Positions 18,158 through 27,096 of a stretch of 64,000 nt of DNA are shown here, one piece after another. The DNA lies in contig DGAD01000004.1 of NCBI GenBank assembly GCA_002382805.1, positions 16,723 through 80,722 of the forward strand, given 5' to 3'. Position 1 is the stretch's first letter. Each line of letters begins with the position of its first letter. Made by a program: the position numbers and the translations under genes. The notes under the pieces are model-generated. The model searched no databases, was not told the origin of the DNA, and saw nothing but the letters and a program-made list of their open reading frames with translations. The stretch comes from Clostridiales bacterium UBA4039. GTDB taxonomy: Bacteria > Bacillota > Clostridia > Lachnospirales > Vallitaleaceae.

Positions 18158-19109
18158 AGTAAGTCATCCTCTCTTTTTTCGTCTGTCCTTTTCGATTCAC
18201 AAGGTTAATGCTTATGGTCATTAATAAAAGACTGATAAGCACAAAAATGGATAAGTTCTCTTCCGGAAAAATAATGGAAGAGATAATGGATCCAAAAACC
18301 GGAATCAAAAAAATATATATTGTCACTGATGATGCGTTATATTTGTGAATCAGTCCATACCAAACCACAAAGGCAATCGCCGATAAAAAGGCTGAATATA
18401 TCAACAGTAAAAGTGCATGCATATTAAAGACAAGATTAAAGCCTCCAGCTCCAATAAGACCCACACCAAGTAAAATAATCGACCCAAAAATCATCTGATA
18501 CATGTTGAGCACAACAGATGATATCGTCTTCATCGCCTTCTTGCCATAAAGAACCGCCAAACCATAGACCAAAGAAGCAAGCACAAGGGCGCCTTCTCCC
18601 ATCCATGTCACTTCAAGGTTGATTCCTCCACCTACTGCACTTTCAAGATTTGCCAGGATGATTCCTGCAAACCCAATAATAAGTCCAATAATCTTGTTTA
18701 CGTTAATTTTATCATCTTGTGTTAATAGATGTGCTAAAATAACAACAATCAAAGGCTTTGATGTATCTATAAGAACACCTTTGATTGCTCCTGTATTACC
18801 TACTCCCGTATAAAAAAACATATATTGTAGCGTGGTATTGAGTAACCCAAAGACCATAATTGTCTTCCATTGGGTCGCCTTTAGCATTGGAATCTTCTTC
18901 TCTTTAACAAGAAGATATACTCCAATCAATACACCTGCCAATAAAAAACGAATACCTGCAAGCACAAACCGATTAAAGATATCATCTGCCGGAATATCAA
19001 GCAGTTCATAACTGATCTTCAAGGTCGGAATAGCCGTTGCCCACAAAAAGCAACTCAGTGCCGCAGGTAAAATTAGTGCCAATTGGTTAATAATTCTTTT
19101 CTTGTTCAT
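18129..19109 (-). CDS. EamA/DMT-family transporter
   Basis: A 326-residue membrane protein with ten predicted helices in two EamA repeats (about 10-145 and 170-305). The first repeat shows 'LSCFLWATAIPTLKISYELL' and a 'GALKG'-like turn in 'VGNTGAIKGVLIDTSKPLIV'. Such proteins export or import metabolites such as amino acids or nucleotide precursors; the substrate cannot be inferred. AGGAG precedes the start. It follows the DnaJ-domain gene by 8 nt and overlaps the PdaA gene, giving a three-gene operon of apparently unrelated functions. Confidence 0.9.
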   Translation of the reverse strand: MNKKRIINQLALILPAALSCFLWATAIPTLKISYELLDIPADDIFNRFVLAGIRFLLAGVLIGVYLLVKEKKIPMLKATQWKTIMVFGLLNTTLQYMFFYTGVGNTGAIKGVLIDTSKPLIVVILAHLLTQDDKINVNKIIGLIIGFAGIILANLESAVGGGINLEVTWMGEGALVLASLVYGLAVLYGKKAMKTISSVVLNMYQMIFGSIILLGVGLIGAGGFNLVFNMHALLLLIYSAFLSAIAFVVWYGLIHKYNASSVTIYIFLIPVFGSIISSIIFPEENLSIFVLISLLLMTISINLVNRKGQTKKERMTYYEIEENSTP

Positions 19110-19117
19110 AATAACTC

Positions 19118-20035
19118 CTATTCAAATACAAGCGTCTTAAGCTGGTCATAGGCATGGCTAATCTCTGAAAAACGCTTATTTGCATATTCAACATATTCAT
19201 CCGGCATGCCTTCAGACATTACTTTATCCGGATGGTACTCTTTTGCTAATTTTCTGTACGCCTTTTTTATTGTGCCTTCATCGGCATTTTGTGGAACACC
19301 TAATACTTTTGTATATTTTTCAACGAGCGCTTCTTTTGATACACTCTGGGTATATTGATTATAATTTGTTGAACCGGATTGACCATATCCTGCACTTGCA
19401 CCTGACATATGTCCAACAATATATCGTTTGATACTTTCGTATTCGTATGCCGTTAATCCTAATTCAAGAGTAATGCGTCGAACAAGCTGATCTTCCTTCT
19501 CCGATACCACACCGCTTTTGGCTGCTATCATCACCAATAAATAACTAATCGACATAATAAAATCGCGTTGATGATGGTAACTTTTTAAGATGCGGATATA
19601 TTCATTCATTTCCTCAGGATGGTCTTTTCCATAGTTAAAAGCTTCTTCATATTGATTAAGTTCCATTTTGGACATTCGAAAATTTTGCATGACAAATTGG
19701 CGAATAATTGTCACTTCTTCCTTTGTTACCTGTCCGTCAGCTTTGGCTACTGTTGCGGTTAATGCCATCAGTGCACTAACAACTATATTCCCTTGTTGAA
19801 ATTCCCGCTTATTCGTTAAATAGGATTTAACGCGATACTCTTTTGTTGGTAAGAAAAAGACTATCAATATCGTTAAAGGAAAAATCAAGGTCAACGCCCC
19901 CCAAAACAAAGGATTGCGCCCTTTAATAGCTGCTACAATTCCTGCAACAACTGCCGCGATTAATCGAAAAGCTATATTCAACACACCTGTAAATAATGTA
20001 AAAAACAACGAAAATAATGCTTCTATAATTTGCAT
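19118..20035 (-). CDS. TerB and DnaJ (J) domain protein, DjlA-like
   Basis: A 305-residue protein with two N-terminal hydrophobic segments (about 5-65), a TerB-like helical domain (about 80-190, 'LTATVAKADGQVTKEEVTII') and a C-terminal J domain with the DnaK-contacting His-Pro-Asp in 'KLAKEYHPDKVMSEGMPDEY'. The arrangement matches DjlA-type membrane co-chaperones that recruit DnaK to the membrane. I chose the start at 20035, which is 9 nt from AAGGAG; the ATG at 20041 is too close to that site. First gene of an operon with the EamA and PdaA-like genes. Confidence 0.9.
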   Translation of the reverse strand: MQIIEALFSLFFTLFTGVLNIAFRLIAAVVAGIVAAIKGRNPLFWGALTLIFPLTILIVFFLPTKEYRVKSYLTNKREFQQGNIVVSALMALTATVAKADGQVTKEEVTIIRQFVMQNFRMSKMELNQYEEAFNYGKDHPEEMNEYIRILKSYHHQRDFIMSISYLLVMIAAKSGVVSEKEDQLVRRITLELGLTAYEYESIKRYIVGHMSGASAGYGQSGSTNYNQYTQSVSKEALVEKYTKVLGVPQNADEGTIKKAYRKLAKEYHPDKVMSEGMPDEYVEYANKRFSEISHAYDQLKTLVFE

Positions 20036-20128
20036 CGTCATCCACTCCTTCTTCTCATATTATACCCTTGAACAAGGAGATATTCATATAAACTTTATTA
20101 AAATTTCATTAAAGCTTTAGCACTGCCT

Positions 20129-21580
20129 TTATCGTTGCATTACCTCTAAGAAAGCATCGACAACCTTTGGAGAAAATTGCGTCCCGCGATAAGCGACAAT
20201 TTCTTTGATAGCCGTCTCTCTACTAAGCGCCTTGCGATAAGGTCGATCATTTGTCATGGCATCGTAGGTATCCACCACTGAAAGAATTTGACATTCAATC
20301 GGTATCTCCATCTCTTTAAGTCCTATTGGATATCCTTTACCATCATGACGTTCATGATGCTTCATAATAAGATGTGCAATTTCTTTTAGCTCTCCTGAAG
20401 CCAGTGCAATACGCTCACCTATCGCTGCATGATTCTTCATGATTTTATATTCTTCTTCCGTCAGTTTTCCCGGCTTCTTGAGGATAGAATCCGGAATCCC
20501 TACCTTTCCAATATCGTGGAATTTGCAAAGTAATGCAATACGGTCCAACTCAACTGAAGAAAGTCCCATACGCCGTCCTATCGCCTCTGCAAGCTCATCC
20601 ATACGATCTGCATGTCCCTCCGTAATGAAATCTCTGGCTTGCAAAGCCTTCATGAGGGATTTGACAAGATTACTGCGATAACTTGAAGTCTTCAACAATT
20701 TATTCTGATACATGTTGTTATCTGCTTCCTGATATAAGCTAACGCCATCTATATATCCCTCTTCATGAAGAGCATATCCTACCGATACACTTATTTGAAT
20801 AGCACCTTCTTTTTGATTCATCTGCCCAATTTCCCCATAGATATCTGATAGTGCCTGTTCTAATTCTTTTTTTTGGACATTGTTAATTAAGACACCAAAT
20901 TCATCCCCACCGATTCGGGCAATATAGGCACCCTCGCCCAAAATCTTGTGCATCATACGACTAACTTTTTTTATGACTTCATCACCATGAAAGTGTCCTA
21001 ATGTATCATTAATAAACTTGAGTCCATCAATATCTAAAACCAGAAGCCCAAAATTCGATTCATTTTTTTCGTGATACTTTTCCATCTTTTCTTCAAAGGA
21101 CCAACGATTATATGATGATGTCAACGGGTCGCGTTCTGCCATAAATCGCAAGCGACTCTTTAACTGTGATTCAGTTGTGACATCTCGAATAAGGATAAGT
21201 ACTTCGTTTAGTTCTGTTGCATGTGCCCTTACTTCAAAGTACCGCTGCTGCTGATCCACTTCCAGTTCAAACGCACACTGTACACGCTCTTTTTCCTGCC
21301 CAATCTTACCTACACAGTTTCTAAGAACGGTAAGAACATGCTCTGTATTCAACATCTGATCGAGCAATTTTTTTTCTCGACGTAAAGAAGACCCAAAAGG
21401 CAATAAATTCCCTTCCAAGTCACTGATAAGAATAATATCTGGAATCGCTCGAATCAAGGCTTCATTACGAAGATTCATCCGTTCCAAATCCACAATTTTT
21501 TCTTGTAATTCCGGGTAATAATTCTTGCGAAAAGAAGCTTCCCCTAGACCGATAATCGATTCCCTAGAGTATTTGCTCAT
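20129..21580 (-). CDS. PAS-GGDEF-HD-GYP cyclic-di-GMP signalling protein
   Basis: A 483-residue soluble protein: N-terminal coiled coil (about 10-35), PAS domain (about 35-150, 'RAIPDIILISDLEGNLLPFG'), GGDEF domain (about 165-300, intact 'RIGGDEFGV') and HD-GYP domain (about 310-480, 'CKFHDIGKVGIPDSIL' and 'HHERHDGKGYPIGL'). Both active sites look intact, so it could make and degrade c-di-GMP. No RxxD inhibitory site is seen just before GGDEF. Its start overlaps the end of the iron-alcohol-dehydrogenase-like gene by 17 nt, implying a fixed ratio of the two proteins. It lacks membrane segments, so the PAS domain should sense a cytoplasmic signal. Confidence 0.93.
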   Translation of the reverse strand: MSKYSRESIIGLGEASFRKNYYPELQEKIVDLERMNLRNEALIRAIPDIILISDLEGNLLPFGSSLRREKKLLDQMLNTEHVLTVLRNCVGKIGQEKERVQCAFELEVDQQQRYFEVRAHATELNEVLILIRDVTTESQLKSRLRFMAERDPLTSSYNRWSFEEKMEKYHEKNESNFGLLVLDIDGLKFINDTLGHFHGDEVIKKVSRMMHKILGEGAYIARIGGDEFGVLINNVQKKELEQALSDIYGEIGQMNQKEGAIQISVSVGYALHEEGYIDGVSLYQEADNNMYQNKLLKTSSYRSNLVKSLMKALQARDFITEGHADRMDELAEAIGRRMGLSSVELDRIALLCKFHDIGKVGIPDSILKKPGKLTEEEYKIMKNHAAIGERIALASGELKEIAHLIMKHHERHDGKGYPIGLKEMEIPIECQILSVVDTYDAMTNDRPYRKALSRETAIKEIVAYRGTQFSPKVVDAFLEVMQR

Positions 21581-22721
21581 ATATATACCTCACTTCAGCC
21601 TCGCTTAATTGTTTTGGATTCGTCACCATGCAAGGGTCATTGATGGCTCCTTCCACTAAATCCTGAAGAAGCATCTCTCTGGCATCCTCATGTATATCAA
21701 TATCTGACACAATAATCTGATCATGAATATTTAATGTCTTACGTATATTTTGGATATACTGAATAAGAGCCTCTTTTGTCCTTCCTTGATTAATATCAAT
21801 ACCAAAAATCTGCGCAATGGTATCGTATCGTTTTGTTGCACTCGTATAGTTTATATCAATAACGCGGTCCAATAAGATACTGTTACATTCACCGTGTGCT
21901 AGATTCAGACGCCCTCCAAGGCTATGCGCTAAGGCATGTACCGCTCCAAGGCTGGCATTGGAAAAGGCGAGTCCTGCGGATAAGGATGCAATCATCATCT
22001 TATACATAGTCTCAATACTCCGTTTGGCTGAGCAAGCCTCTATAAGATTTTCATGAACAAGCTTTATGGCTTCTAATGCATGAACATCTGTTATCGGAGA
22101 TTGGGCATTCGACACATATGCTTCAATCGCATGTGTTAATGCATCTATACCGGTGCACGCCGTTAAATAACGATCTTTTGTCATTAACGGAACCGGATCT
22201 ATAAGTGCCAAATCCGGCACTACTTTTTTACTGATAATTGTCTTTTTTAGTTGTTGTTCTACATCATTGATAATAGCAAACTGAGAAACATCTGCACTTG
22301 TTCCCGCTGTTGTAGGAATGCATATGAGTGGTGGTCCCGGGAGATTAATCACATCGACCCCTTCATAGTCCAATATATGTCCACCATTTGTCGAGACAAT
22401 GCTAATACATTTTGCACAATCCATCGGACTTCCACCACCAATGGCAATGATCAAGTCGCAATTTTTGGACAAAAATATCTCTGCCCCTTTCATCGCTTCA
22501 TAATCTTTGGGGTTCACTGTGACCTCAGTATACAAAATTACATCGTCCACAGCTTCACGAATAGACTCCATAATCTGCGTAAACCAATCATATTGTACCA
22601 AGTTCTGATCTGTTACCACCATTGGACATCTTGATGCAAAGTGCTTTAAATATCGTCCAACAAGCAAACTGGCTTGGTAACCGCTAATTATTTCTGGTGC
22701 CACAAATTTTCTCAGCTCCAT
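21564..22721 (-). CDS. ercA: Iron-type alcohol dehydrogenase, probably ErcA-like regulatory protein
   Basis: A 385-residue group III alcohol dehydrogenase. NAD-binding 'IAIGGGSPMDCAK' and metal ligands are visible: Asp/His in 'GIDALTHAIEAYV', His in 'VHALAHSLGG' and His in 'LAHGECNS', so the active site looks intact. The 3' end overlaps the PAS-GGDEF-HD-GYP gene. ErcA proteins, Fe-ADH homologs with regulatory roles, are encoded next to sensor genes in Pseudomonas, and similar pairs with c-di-GMP proteins occur in other bacteria to my knowledge. A regulatory or sensory role is therefore more likely than bulk alcohol metabolism. Start at 22721 after AGAGGTG; a GTG at 22727 is less suitable. Confidence 0.8.
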   Translation of the reverse strand: MELRKFVAPEIISGYQASLLVGRYLKHFASRCPMVVTDQNLVQYDWFTQIMESIREAVDDVILYTEVTVNPKDYEAMKGAEIFLSKNCDLIIAIGGGSPMDCAKCISIVSTNGGHILDYEGVDVINLPGPPLICIPTTAGTSADVSQFAIINDVEQQLKKTIISKKVVPDLALIDPVPLMTKDRYLTACTGIDALTHAIEAYVSNAQSPITDVHALEAIKLVHENLIEACSAKRSIETMYKMMIASLSAGLAFSNASLGAVHALAHSLGGRLNLAHGECNSILLDRVIDINYTSATKRYDTIAQIFGIDINQGRTKEALIQYIQNIRKTLNIHDQIIVSDIDIHEDAREMLLQDLVEGAINDPCMVTNPKQLSEAEVRYIYEQIL

Positions 22722-22768
22722 AAACACACCTCTTTAAAGGAATACTCGTATAGGTTAGACACATTCTA

Positions 22769-23800
22769 TTATAACACTTTTGTTGATTCTCGAATAGCTA
22801 ATGTTCCTTCAAATGTCAAGTGTTTATGTTTTTTGTCATTTTCAATGACATCAAAAAGTAATTGTATGGTCTCATAGGCAATCGTATCGACCGGTTGAAC
22901 CAATGTAGTAATGGATGGATTGTAATATTTTCCCAACTTAATCCCATCAAACCCAACTACAGAATAATCTCTAGGTATACTTTTTCCTCCATCAATCAAC
23001 GCCTTGCATGCGCCCATGGCAAGCATGTCCGATATCGCATAAATAGCAGTAAAGTTTTCTTTGGATTCAAGAATTTCCCTTGCAACGTTATACCCATTTT
23101 CAATGGAATATTCTTCAATATCACTATGCATTCGAAAGACCCATGATGGATTTGGTTCAATATGGTGCTTACGAAGCGCCCTATAATATCCCTCAAGCCT
23201 TAATGCACTAATACTTTCATCTTTGGCTTCTGCACAGATAATCGCTATTTTTTCATGTCCTTGGTCCAATAAAAACTCGACGATTTTTTTGCTTTCTTCA
23301 ATATCATTGACGGAAACCGACGAATATCCTTCGCGATTATTTTCATCAACTATACCGCCAATCGTGCTTAATACAAATGGAACCGGGATTTTTTTGAGTT
23401 TATCTTCCGAATGACTAAAGTGTCCTCCTAAAAAGACAATACCACGTAGGCGTTTTTCTTTAATCAACTCTAGAGCGACGTCAATTTCATTTTCGTTAAA
23501 TTCAACATGATGTAAGACTAATGAATACTTGCGTTTTTCAATTTCATGCTCCATGATTTTAATCATATCGGTGAAAAAGGGATTCGTAATCCCTTTGACC
23601 AAAACAGCAATCGCATTGGTCTCGATGCGTTTTAAATTTCTCGCACTATTATTTGGAATATAATTGTGCTCTTTAATTACCGACAGTATATAGTCCTTTG
23701 TTTCCTTATTAATATCCGGATGATTGTTAATCGCTCGCGATACCGTACTTACTCCCACACCACATATCTTTGCAATATCTTTAATCGTTATTGTATTCAC
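22769..23800 (-). CDS. LacI-family regulator of the maltodextrin cluster
   Basis: A 343-residue regulator starting at GTG after a GGGGGT site. The HTH is 'TIKDIAKICGVGVSTVSRAI' with the hinge 'YIPNNSARNL'; the remainder is a PBP-like sugar-sensing domain ('FTAIYAISDMLAMGACKALI', 'DYSVVGFDGIKLG'). It follows malQ by 40 nt, so it is probably the last gene of the maltodextrin operon and under its own control. Likely targets are the clustered TAACGTT sites at 28561-28607 and possibly the phosphorylase promoter at 31042-31070. The effector is presumably maltose or a maltodextrin (inference). Confidence 0.92.
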   Translation of the reverse strand: MNTITIKDIAKICGVGVSTVSRAINNHPDINKETKDYILSVIKEHNYIPNNSARNLKRIETNAIAVLVKGITNPFFTDMIKIMEHEIEKRKYSLVLHHVEFNENEIDVALELIKEKRLRGIVFLGGHFSHSEDKLKKIPVPFVLSTIGGIVDENNREGYSSVSVNDIEESKKIVEFLLDQGHEKIAIICAEAKDESISALRLEGYYRALRKHHIEPNPSWVFRMHSDIEEYSIENGYNVAREILESKENFTAIYAISDMLAMGACKALIDGGKSIPRDYSVVGFDGIKLGKYYNPSITTLVQPVDTIAYETIQLLFDVIENDKKHKHLTFEGTLAIRESTKVL

Positions 23801-23840
23801 TCTAAGACCCCCAAAACTTTTTTCTTTGCATAGCCTCCGT

Positions 23841-25319
23841 TTATCGTCCGTATAGTCTGGTCATATGTGCTACATGTTTTGCCAATGCAGAACCTAGTTC
23901 ATTATGATATAATCTCCAATGCCAATTATTCCCTAGTGTCGATGGTGTGTTAATCCTTGCTTCACTTCCTAGGCCAAGATAATCTTGAATAGGTATTATT
24001 GCTATTTTTGCAACGCTTGAGAGCGCTGATCGAATCATGTACCAGTGAATATTGTCTGCATCATCCGAGCGAATATTAAGATACTCATCGCATAGCTTCT
24101 TATCCTGAGGTGAAATGGCTTGATACCATCCTTTTACAGTATCATTGTCATGCGTCCCCGTATATACAACACAGTTTTGTGTATAATTATGCGGCAAATA
24201 GTCACTTTCTTCTCTTGAATCAAAGGCAAACTGTAAAACTTTCATTCCCGGATATCCTGTTTGTCTAAGGAGTTCAACCACAGTATCCGTTAAATATCCA
24301 AGGTCCTCTGCAATAACTTTTGCATCTGATAATGATTCATTTATTTGTTTAAATATATCATATCCAGGTCCTTTTTTCCAGCATCCATTTTCCGCTGTTT
24401 TGTCACCACTTGGAATCGAATAAAATTCATCAAATCCCCGAAAATGATCAATGCGTACCATATCATACCATTTAAAACACTGCTCAAGTCTTTGTATCCA
24501 CCAAGAATACTGCATCTTTTTATGTTGCTGCCAATTATAGAGCGGGTTACCCCATAATTGTCCTGTACTTGAAAAACTATCTGGTGGACAGCCTGCCACA
24601 CTATAGGGCATCAATTGTTCGTTGAACTCAAAAAGCTGCGGCGAAGCCCAGGCATCTGAAGAATCAAAAGCCACATAAATAGGTATGTCTCCAATGATTT
24701 GAATACCTTTTTGATTTGCATATGTTTTGAGTTTTTGCCACTGTCGGTGAAACATATATTGCTGAAACTCGTAAAAACCTATTTCTTCTGAATACTTTTC
24801 TTTAACGGCTTCTATTGCTTGAGGTGAGCGCTCTTTAAGTTCTTTTGGCCATTGATTCCAAGCTTTTGCTTCATGGATGTCCTTAATGACCATATATAGA
24901 GCGTAATCTTCAAGCCACTTTTTTTCACGCGTTACAAACTGATGAAACCCTTCCTCTTCCATTATATTGCTCTGCTTATAAGCAAGTTGAAGGATTTGAT
25001 ATCTCGCTTGATATATTTTTTCATAATTAATATATCTTGGGTTTTTCCCAAAATCGTATGCCTCACATTGTTCGTATGTTAAATAGCCTTGCTGTACGAG
25101 TTCTTCTAAGTCAATGAAATAGGGATTTCCTGCAAATGTTGAAAATGATTGATATGGACTGTCTCCATATCCTGTCGGTCCTAATGGTAAAACTTGCCAG
25201 TAACTTTGTCCCGCTTCGACGAGCCAATCGACAAAGTCATATGCATCTTTTGAAAATGCGCCAATACCATATCGTGACGGCAAACTTGCTATAGGCATTA
25301 ATATTCCGGCTTTTCTCAT
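23841..25319 (-). CDS. malQ: 4-alpha-glucanotransferase
   Basis: A 492-residue GH77 amylomaltase. Conserved blocks: 'SYWQVLPLGPTGYGDSPYQS', 'IIGDIPIYVAFDSSDAWASP', 'MVRIDHFRGFDEFY' (nucleophile Asp) and 'VIAEDLGYLT' (acid/base Glu). It disproportionates short maltodextrins in the cytoplasm, making chains long enough for the phosphorylase encoded upstream and releasing glucose. Start at 25319 is set by AGAGG 6 nt upstream; the ATG at 25325 abuts that site. It lies between the permease and lacI genes in the same direction. Confidence 0.96.
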   Translation of the reverse strand: MRKAGILMPIASLPSRYGIGAFSKDAYDFVDWLVEAGQSYWQVLPLGPTGYGDSPYQSFSTFAGNPYFIDLEELVQQGYLTYEQCEAYDFGKNPRYINYEKIYQARYQILQLAYKQSNIMEEEGFHQFVTREKKWLEDYALYMVIKDIHEAKAWNQWPKELKERSPQAIEAVKEKYSEEIGFYEFQQYMFHRQWQKLKTYANQKGIQIIGDIPIYVAFDSSDAWASPQLFEFNEQLMPYSVAGCPPDSFSSTGQLWGNPLYNWQQHKKMQYSWWIQRLEQCFKWYDMVRIDHFRGFDEFYSIPSGDKTAENGCWKKGPGYDIFKQINESLSDAKVIAEDLGYLTDTVVELLRQTGYPGMKVLQFAFDSREESDYLPHNYTQNCVVYTGTHDNDTVKGWYQAISPQDKKLCDEYLNIRSDDADNIHWYMIRSALSSVAKIAIIPIQDYLGLGSEARINTPSTLGNNWHWRLYHNELGSALAKHVAHMTRLYGR

Positions 25320-25338
25320 ATCCATCCTCTTTCTTTTA

Positions 25339-26181
25339 TCAACCTTTTACTGCTCCGGCTACTACACCTTCAATTATATACTTCTGACCAAAGAGATACA
25401 AGATAACAATAGGTAATATTGCTAAAACCAACATCGCCATCATCGCTCCCATATCAATGGATCCATACCCACCACGCAGATATTGTATCGCAATCGGTAT
25501 GGTCTTATAGTCCGTCCCAAGAATTAAGTAGGGAAGCAGATAGTCATTCCATATCCACATCGTCTGCAATATTGTAATAGTAATTGCTGTCGGCTTAAGG
25601 ATTGGCATAATGATTCTAAAAAACAACTGTACCGGGTTACATCCATCCATCATCGCAGCTTCTTCGATCTCTAACGGAATAGATTTGATAAATCCACTAA
25701 ACATAAATACTGCTAAACCAGCTCCAAACCCCAAATAGACAAAAATAATGCCTAAAGGATTATCTAAATGAAGTATATTTGCTACTTTTGACATGGTAAA
25801 CATCACCATCTGAAACGGTACAATCATTGCAAATACAAATAAATAATATAAGGCAGATGTTGCCTTATTATCCACGCGAACAATATACCATGCGGTCATT
25901 GAAGTAAATAAAATGATAACGGCAACTGAAGCAACCGTAATCCAAACCGACCATCCAAACGCTTGAAAAAAGCCTGTTTTGCCGACACCTTCGGTATAAT
26001 TTAACAAGCCGACAAAAGTTTCTTTTGTTGGCAGACTAAAAGGATCATCTGCAATAAAAAAACGACCTTTTAAGGAGTTCATAGCAATCTCAAAAATCGG
26101 GAAAAGGAAGGCTCCCGATAAGAGGACAAAAAGCACAATCAATGGTTTTTCAAATTTGTTATATTTTCTCACTGTTTTCAT
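25339..26181 (-). CDS. Maltodextrin ABC transporter permease (MalG type)
   Basis: A 280-residue six-helix permease. The EAA loop is 'IEEAAMMDGCNPVQLFFRII', and the C-terminus 'YIIEGVVAGAVKG' is typical of MalG-like subunits. Its start shares one base with the stop of the partner permease. It ends 19 nt before malQ. It forms the translocation pore with the product of 26181-27023; no ATPase gene is present in the cluster. Confidence 0.95.
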   Translation of the reverse strand: MKTVRKYNKFEKPLIVLFVLLSGAFLFPIFEIAMNSLKGRFFIADDPFSLPTKETFVGLLNYTEGVGKTGFFQAFGWSVWITVASVAVIILFTSMTAWYIVRVDNKATSALYYLFVFAMIVPFQMVMFTMSKVANILHLDNPLGIIFVYLGFGAGLAVFMFSGFIKSIPLEIEEAAMMDGCNPVQLFFRIIMPILKPTAITITILQTMWIWNDYLLPYLILGTDYKTIPIAIQYLRGGYGSIDMGAMMAMLVLAILPIVILYLFGQKYIIEGVVAGAVKG

Positions 26182-27023
26182 TATTGTTGTACCTCCCGCT
26201 TACGACTGATACTTAACTGGGTTAATGCAATCGCTGCAACGATAATAAAGAAAATAACGGCTTTGGCCTGGCCTACACCTTCCCATCCTACACGACCATA
26301 AAATGTATTATAGATATTTAACGCCAGCATCTCTGTCTTTGCCGCCGGTGCGCCTCCTGTTAATGCCAAGTTTTGGTCAAATAGCTTAAATGAGTTCGTC
26401 AATGTAAGAAACAATGAAATGGTAAATGACGGCATAACCATAGGTATCGTAACATTTTTTAAGATTTGCCATTTTGAAGCGCCATCGATTTTAGCAGCTT
26501 CATTAAGTTCACCCGGAATATTTTGAATACCTGCAATGTAGATAACCATCATATATCCAATCATCTGCCAATTCATTAAAATAATCAGTCCCCAAAATCC
26601 ATATTCCGGAGCAAAGGTCAACGTACGGTCAAACTTATACAGTATTCCATTTAAAATTAATTGCCATATATATCCAAGGACAATTCCTCCAATAAGGTTT
26701 GGCATAAAAAATACCGTTCTAAAGATATTGGTTCCTCGAATTCCCCGCGTCAATAACAACGCAATCGTAAATGCAAATACATTAATAGAAATGACAGATA
26801 CAATCGTAAATGCCCCAGTAAAGCCCATAGCTTGTACAAAGGTCGGGTCTTTAAATACTTTAATATAGTTATCAAGTCCTACCCATGTCGAATCGTTTAC
26901 TGTTGTAAACTCAGTAAACGACAGATATATTCCCATTAAAAAAGGCACTACGAAGACAACAATAAAGGCCAATAACGTGGGAAAAACAAAAATAAAAAAA
27001 TATTTTTTTATTGCTTTTTGCAT
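26181..27023 (-). CDS. Maltodextrin ABC transporter permease (MalF type)
   Basis: A 280-residue six-helix permease with the EAA loop 'LNEAAKIDGASKWQILKNVT' and a preceding conserved 'MIGYMMVIYIAGIQNIP'. It is separated from the binding-protein gene by 73 nt that contain a hairpin (27047-27068). It works with the MalG-type subunit and the lipoprotein at 27097-28524. Confidence 0.95.
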   Translation of the reverse strand: MQKAIKKYFFIFVFPTLLAFIVVFVVPFLMGIYLSFTEFTTVNDSTWVGLDNYIKVFKDPTFVQAMGFTGAFTIVSVISINVFAFTIALLLTRGIRGTNIFRTVFFMPNLIGGIVLGYIWQLILNGILYKFDRTLTFAPEYGFWGLIILMNWQMIGYMMVIYIAGIQNIPGELNEAAKIDGASKWQILKNVTIPMVMPSFTISLFLTLTNSFKLFDQNLALTGGAPAAKTEMLALNIYNTFYGRVGWEGVGQAKAVIFFIIVAAIALTQLSISRKREVQQ

Positions 27024-27046
27024 AAAATTCCTCCTTAGTTAATGAA

Positions 27047-27068
27047 AGGGTAAGCGCAAGCTTACCCT
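27047..27068 (-). other. Intercistronic hairpin after the maltodextrin-binding protein gene
   Basis: The inverted repeat AGGGTAAGC / GCTTACCCT encloses a four-base loop between the binding-protein stop and the first permease. Only a short T stretch follows, so partial attenuation or 3'-end protection of the binding-protein message is more likely than complete termination. Confidence 0.7.
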
Positions 27069-27096
27069 CATGATTGTTATAGAAAACAGATCTAAT

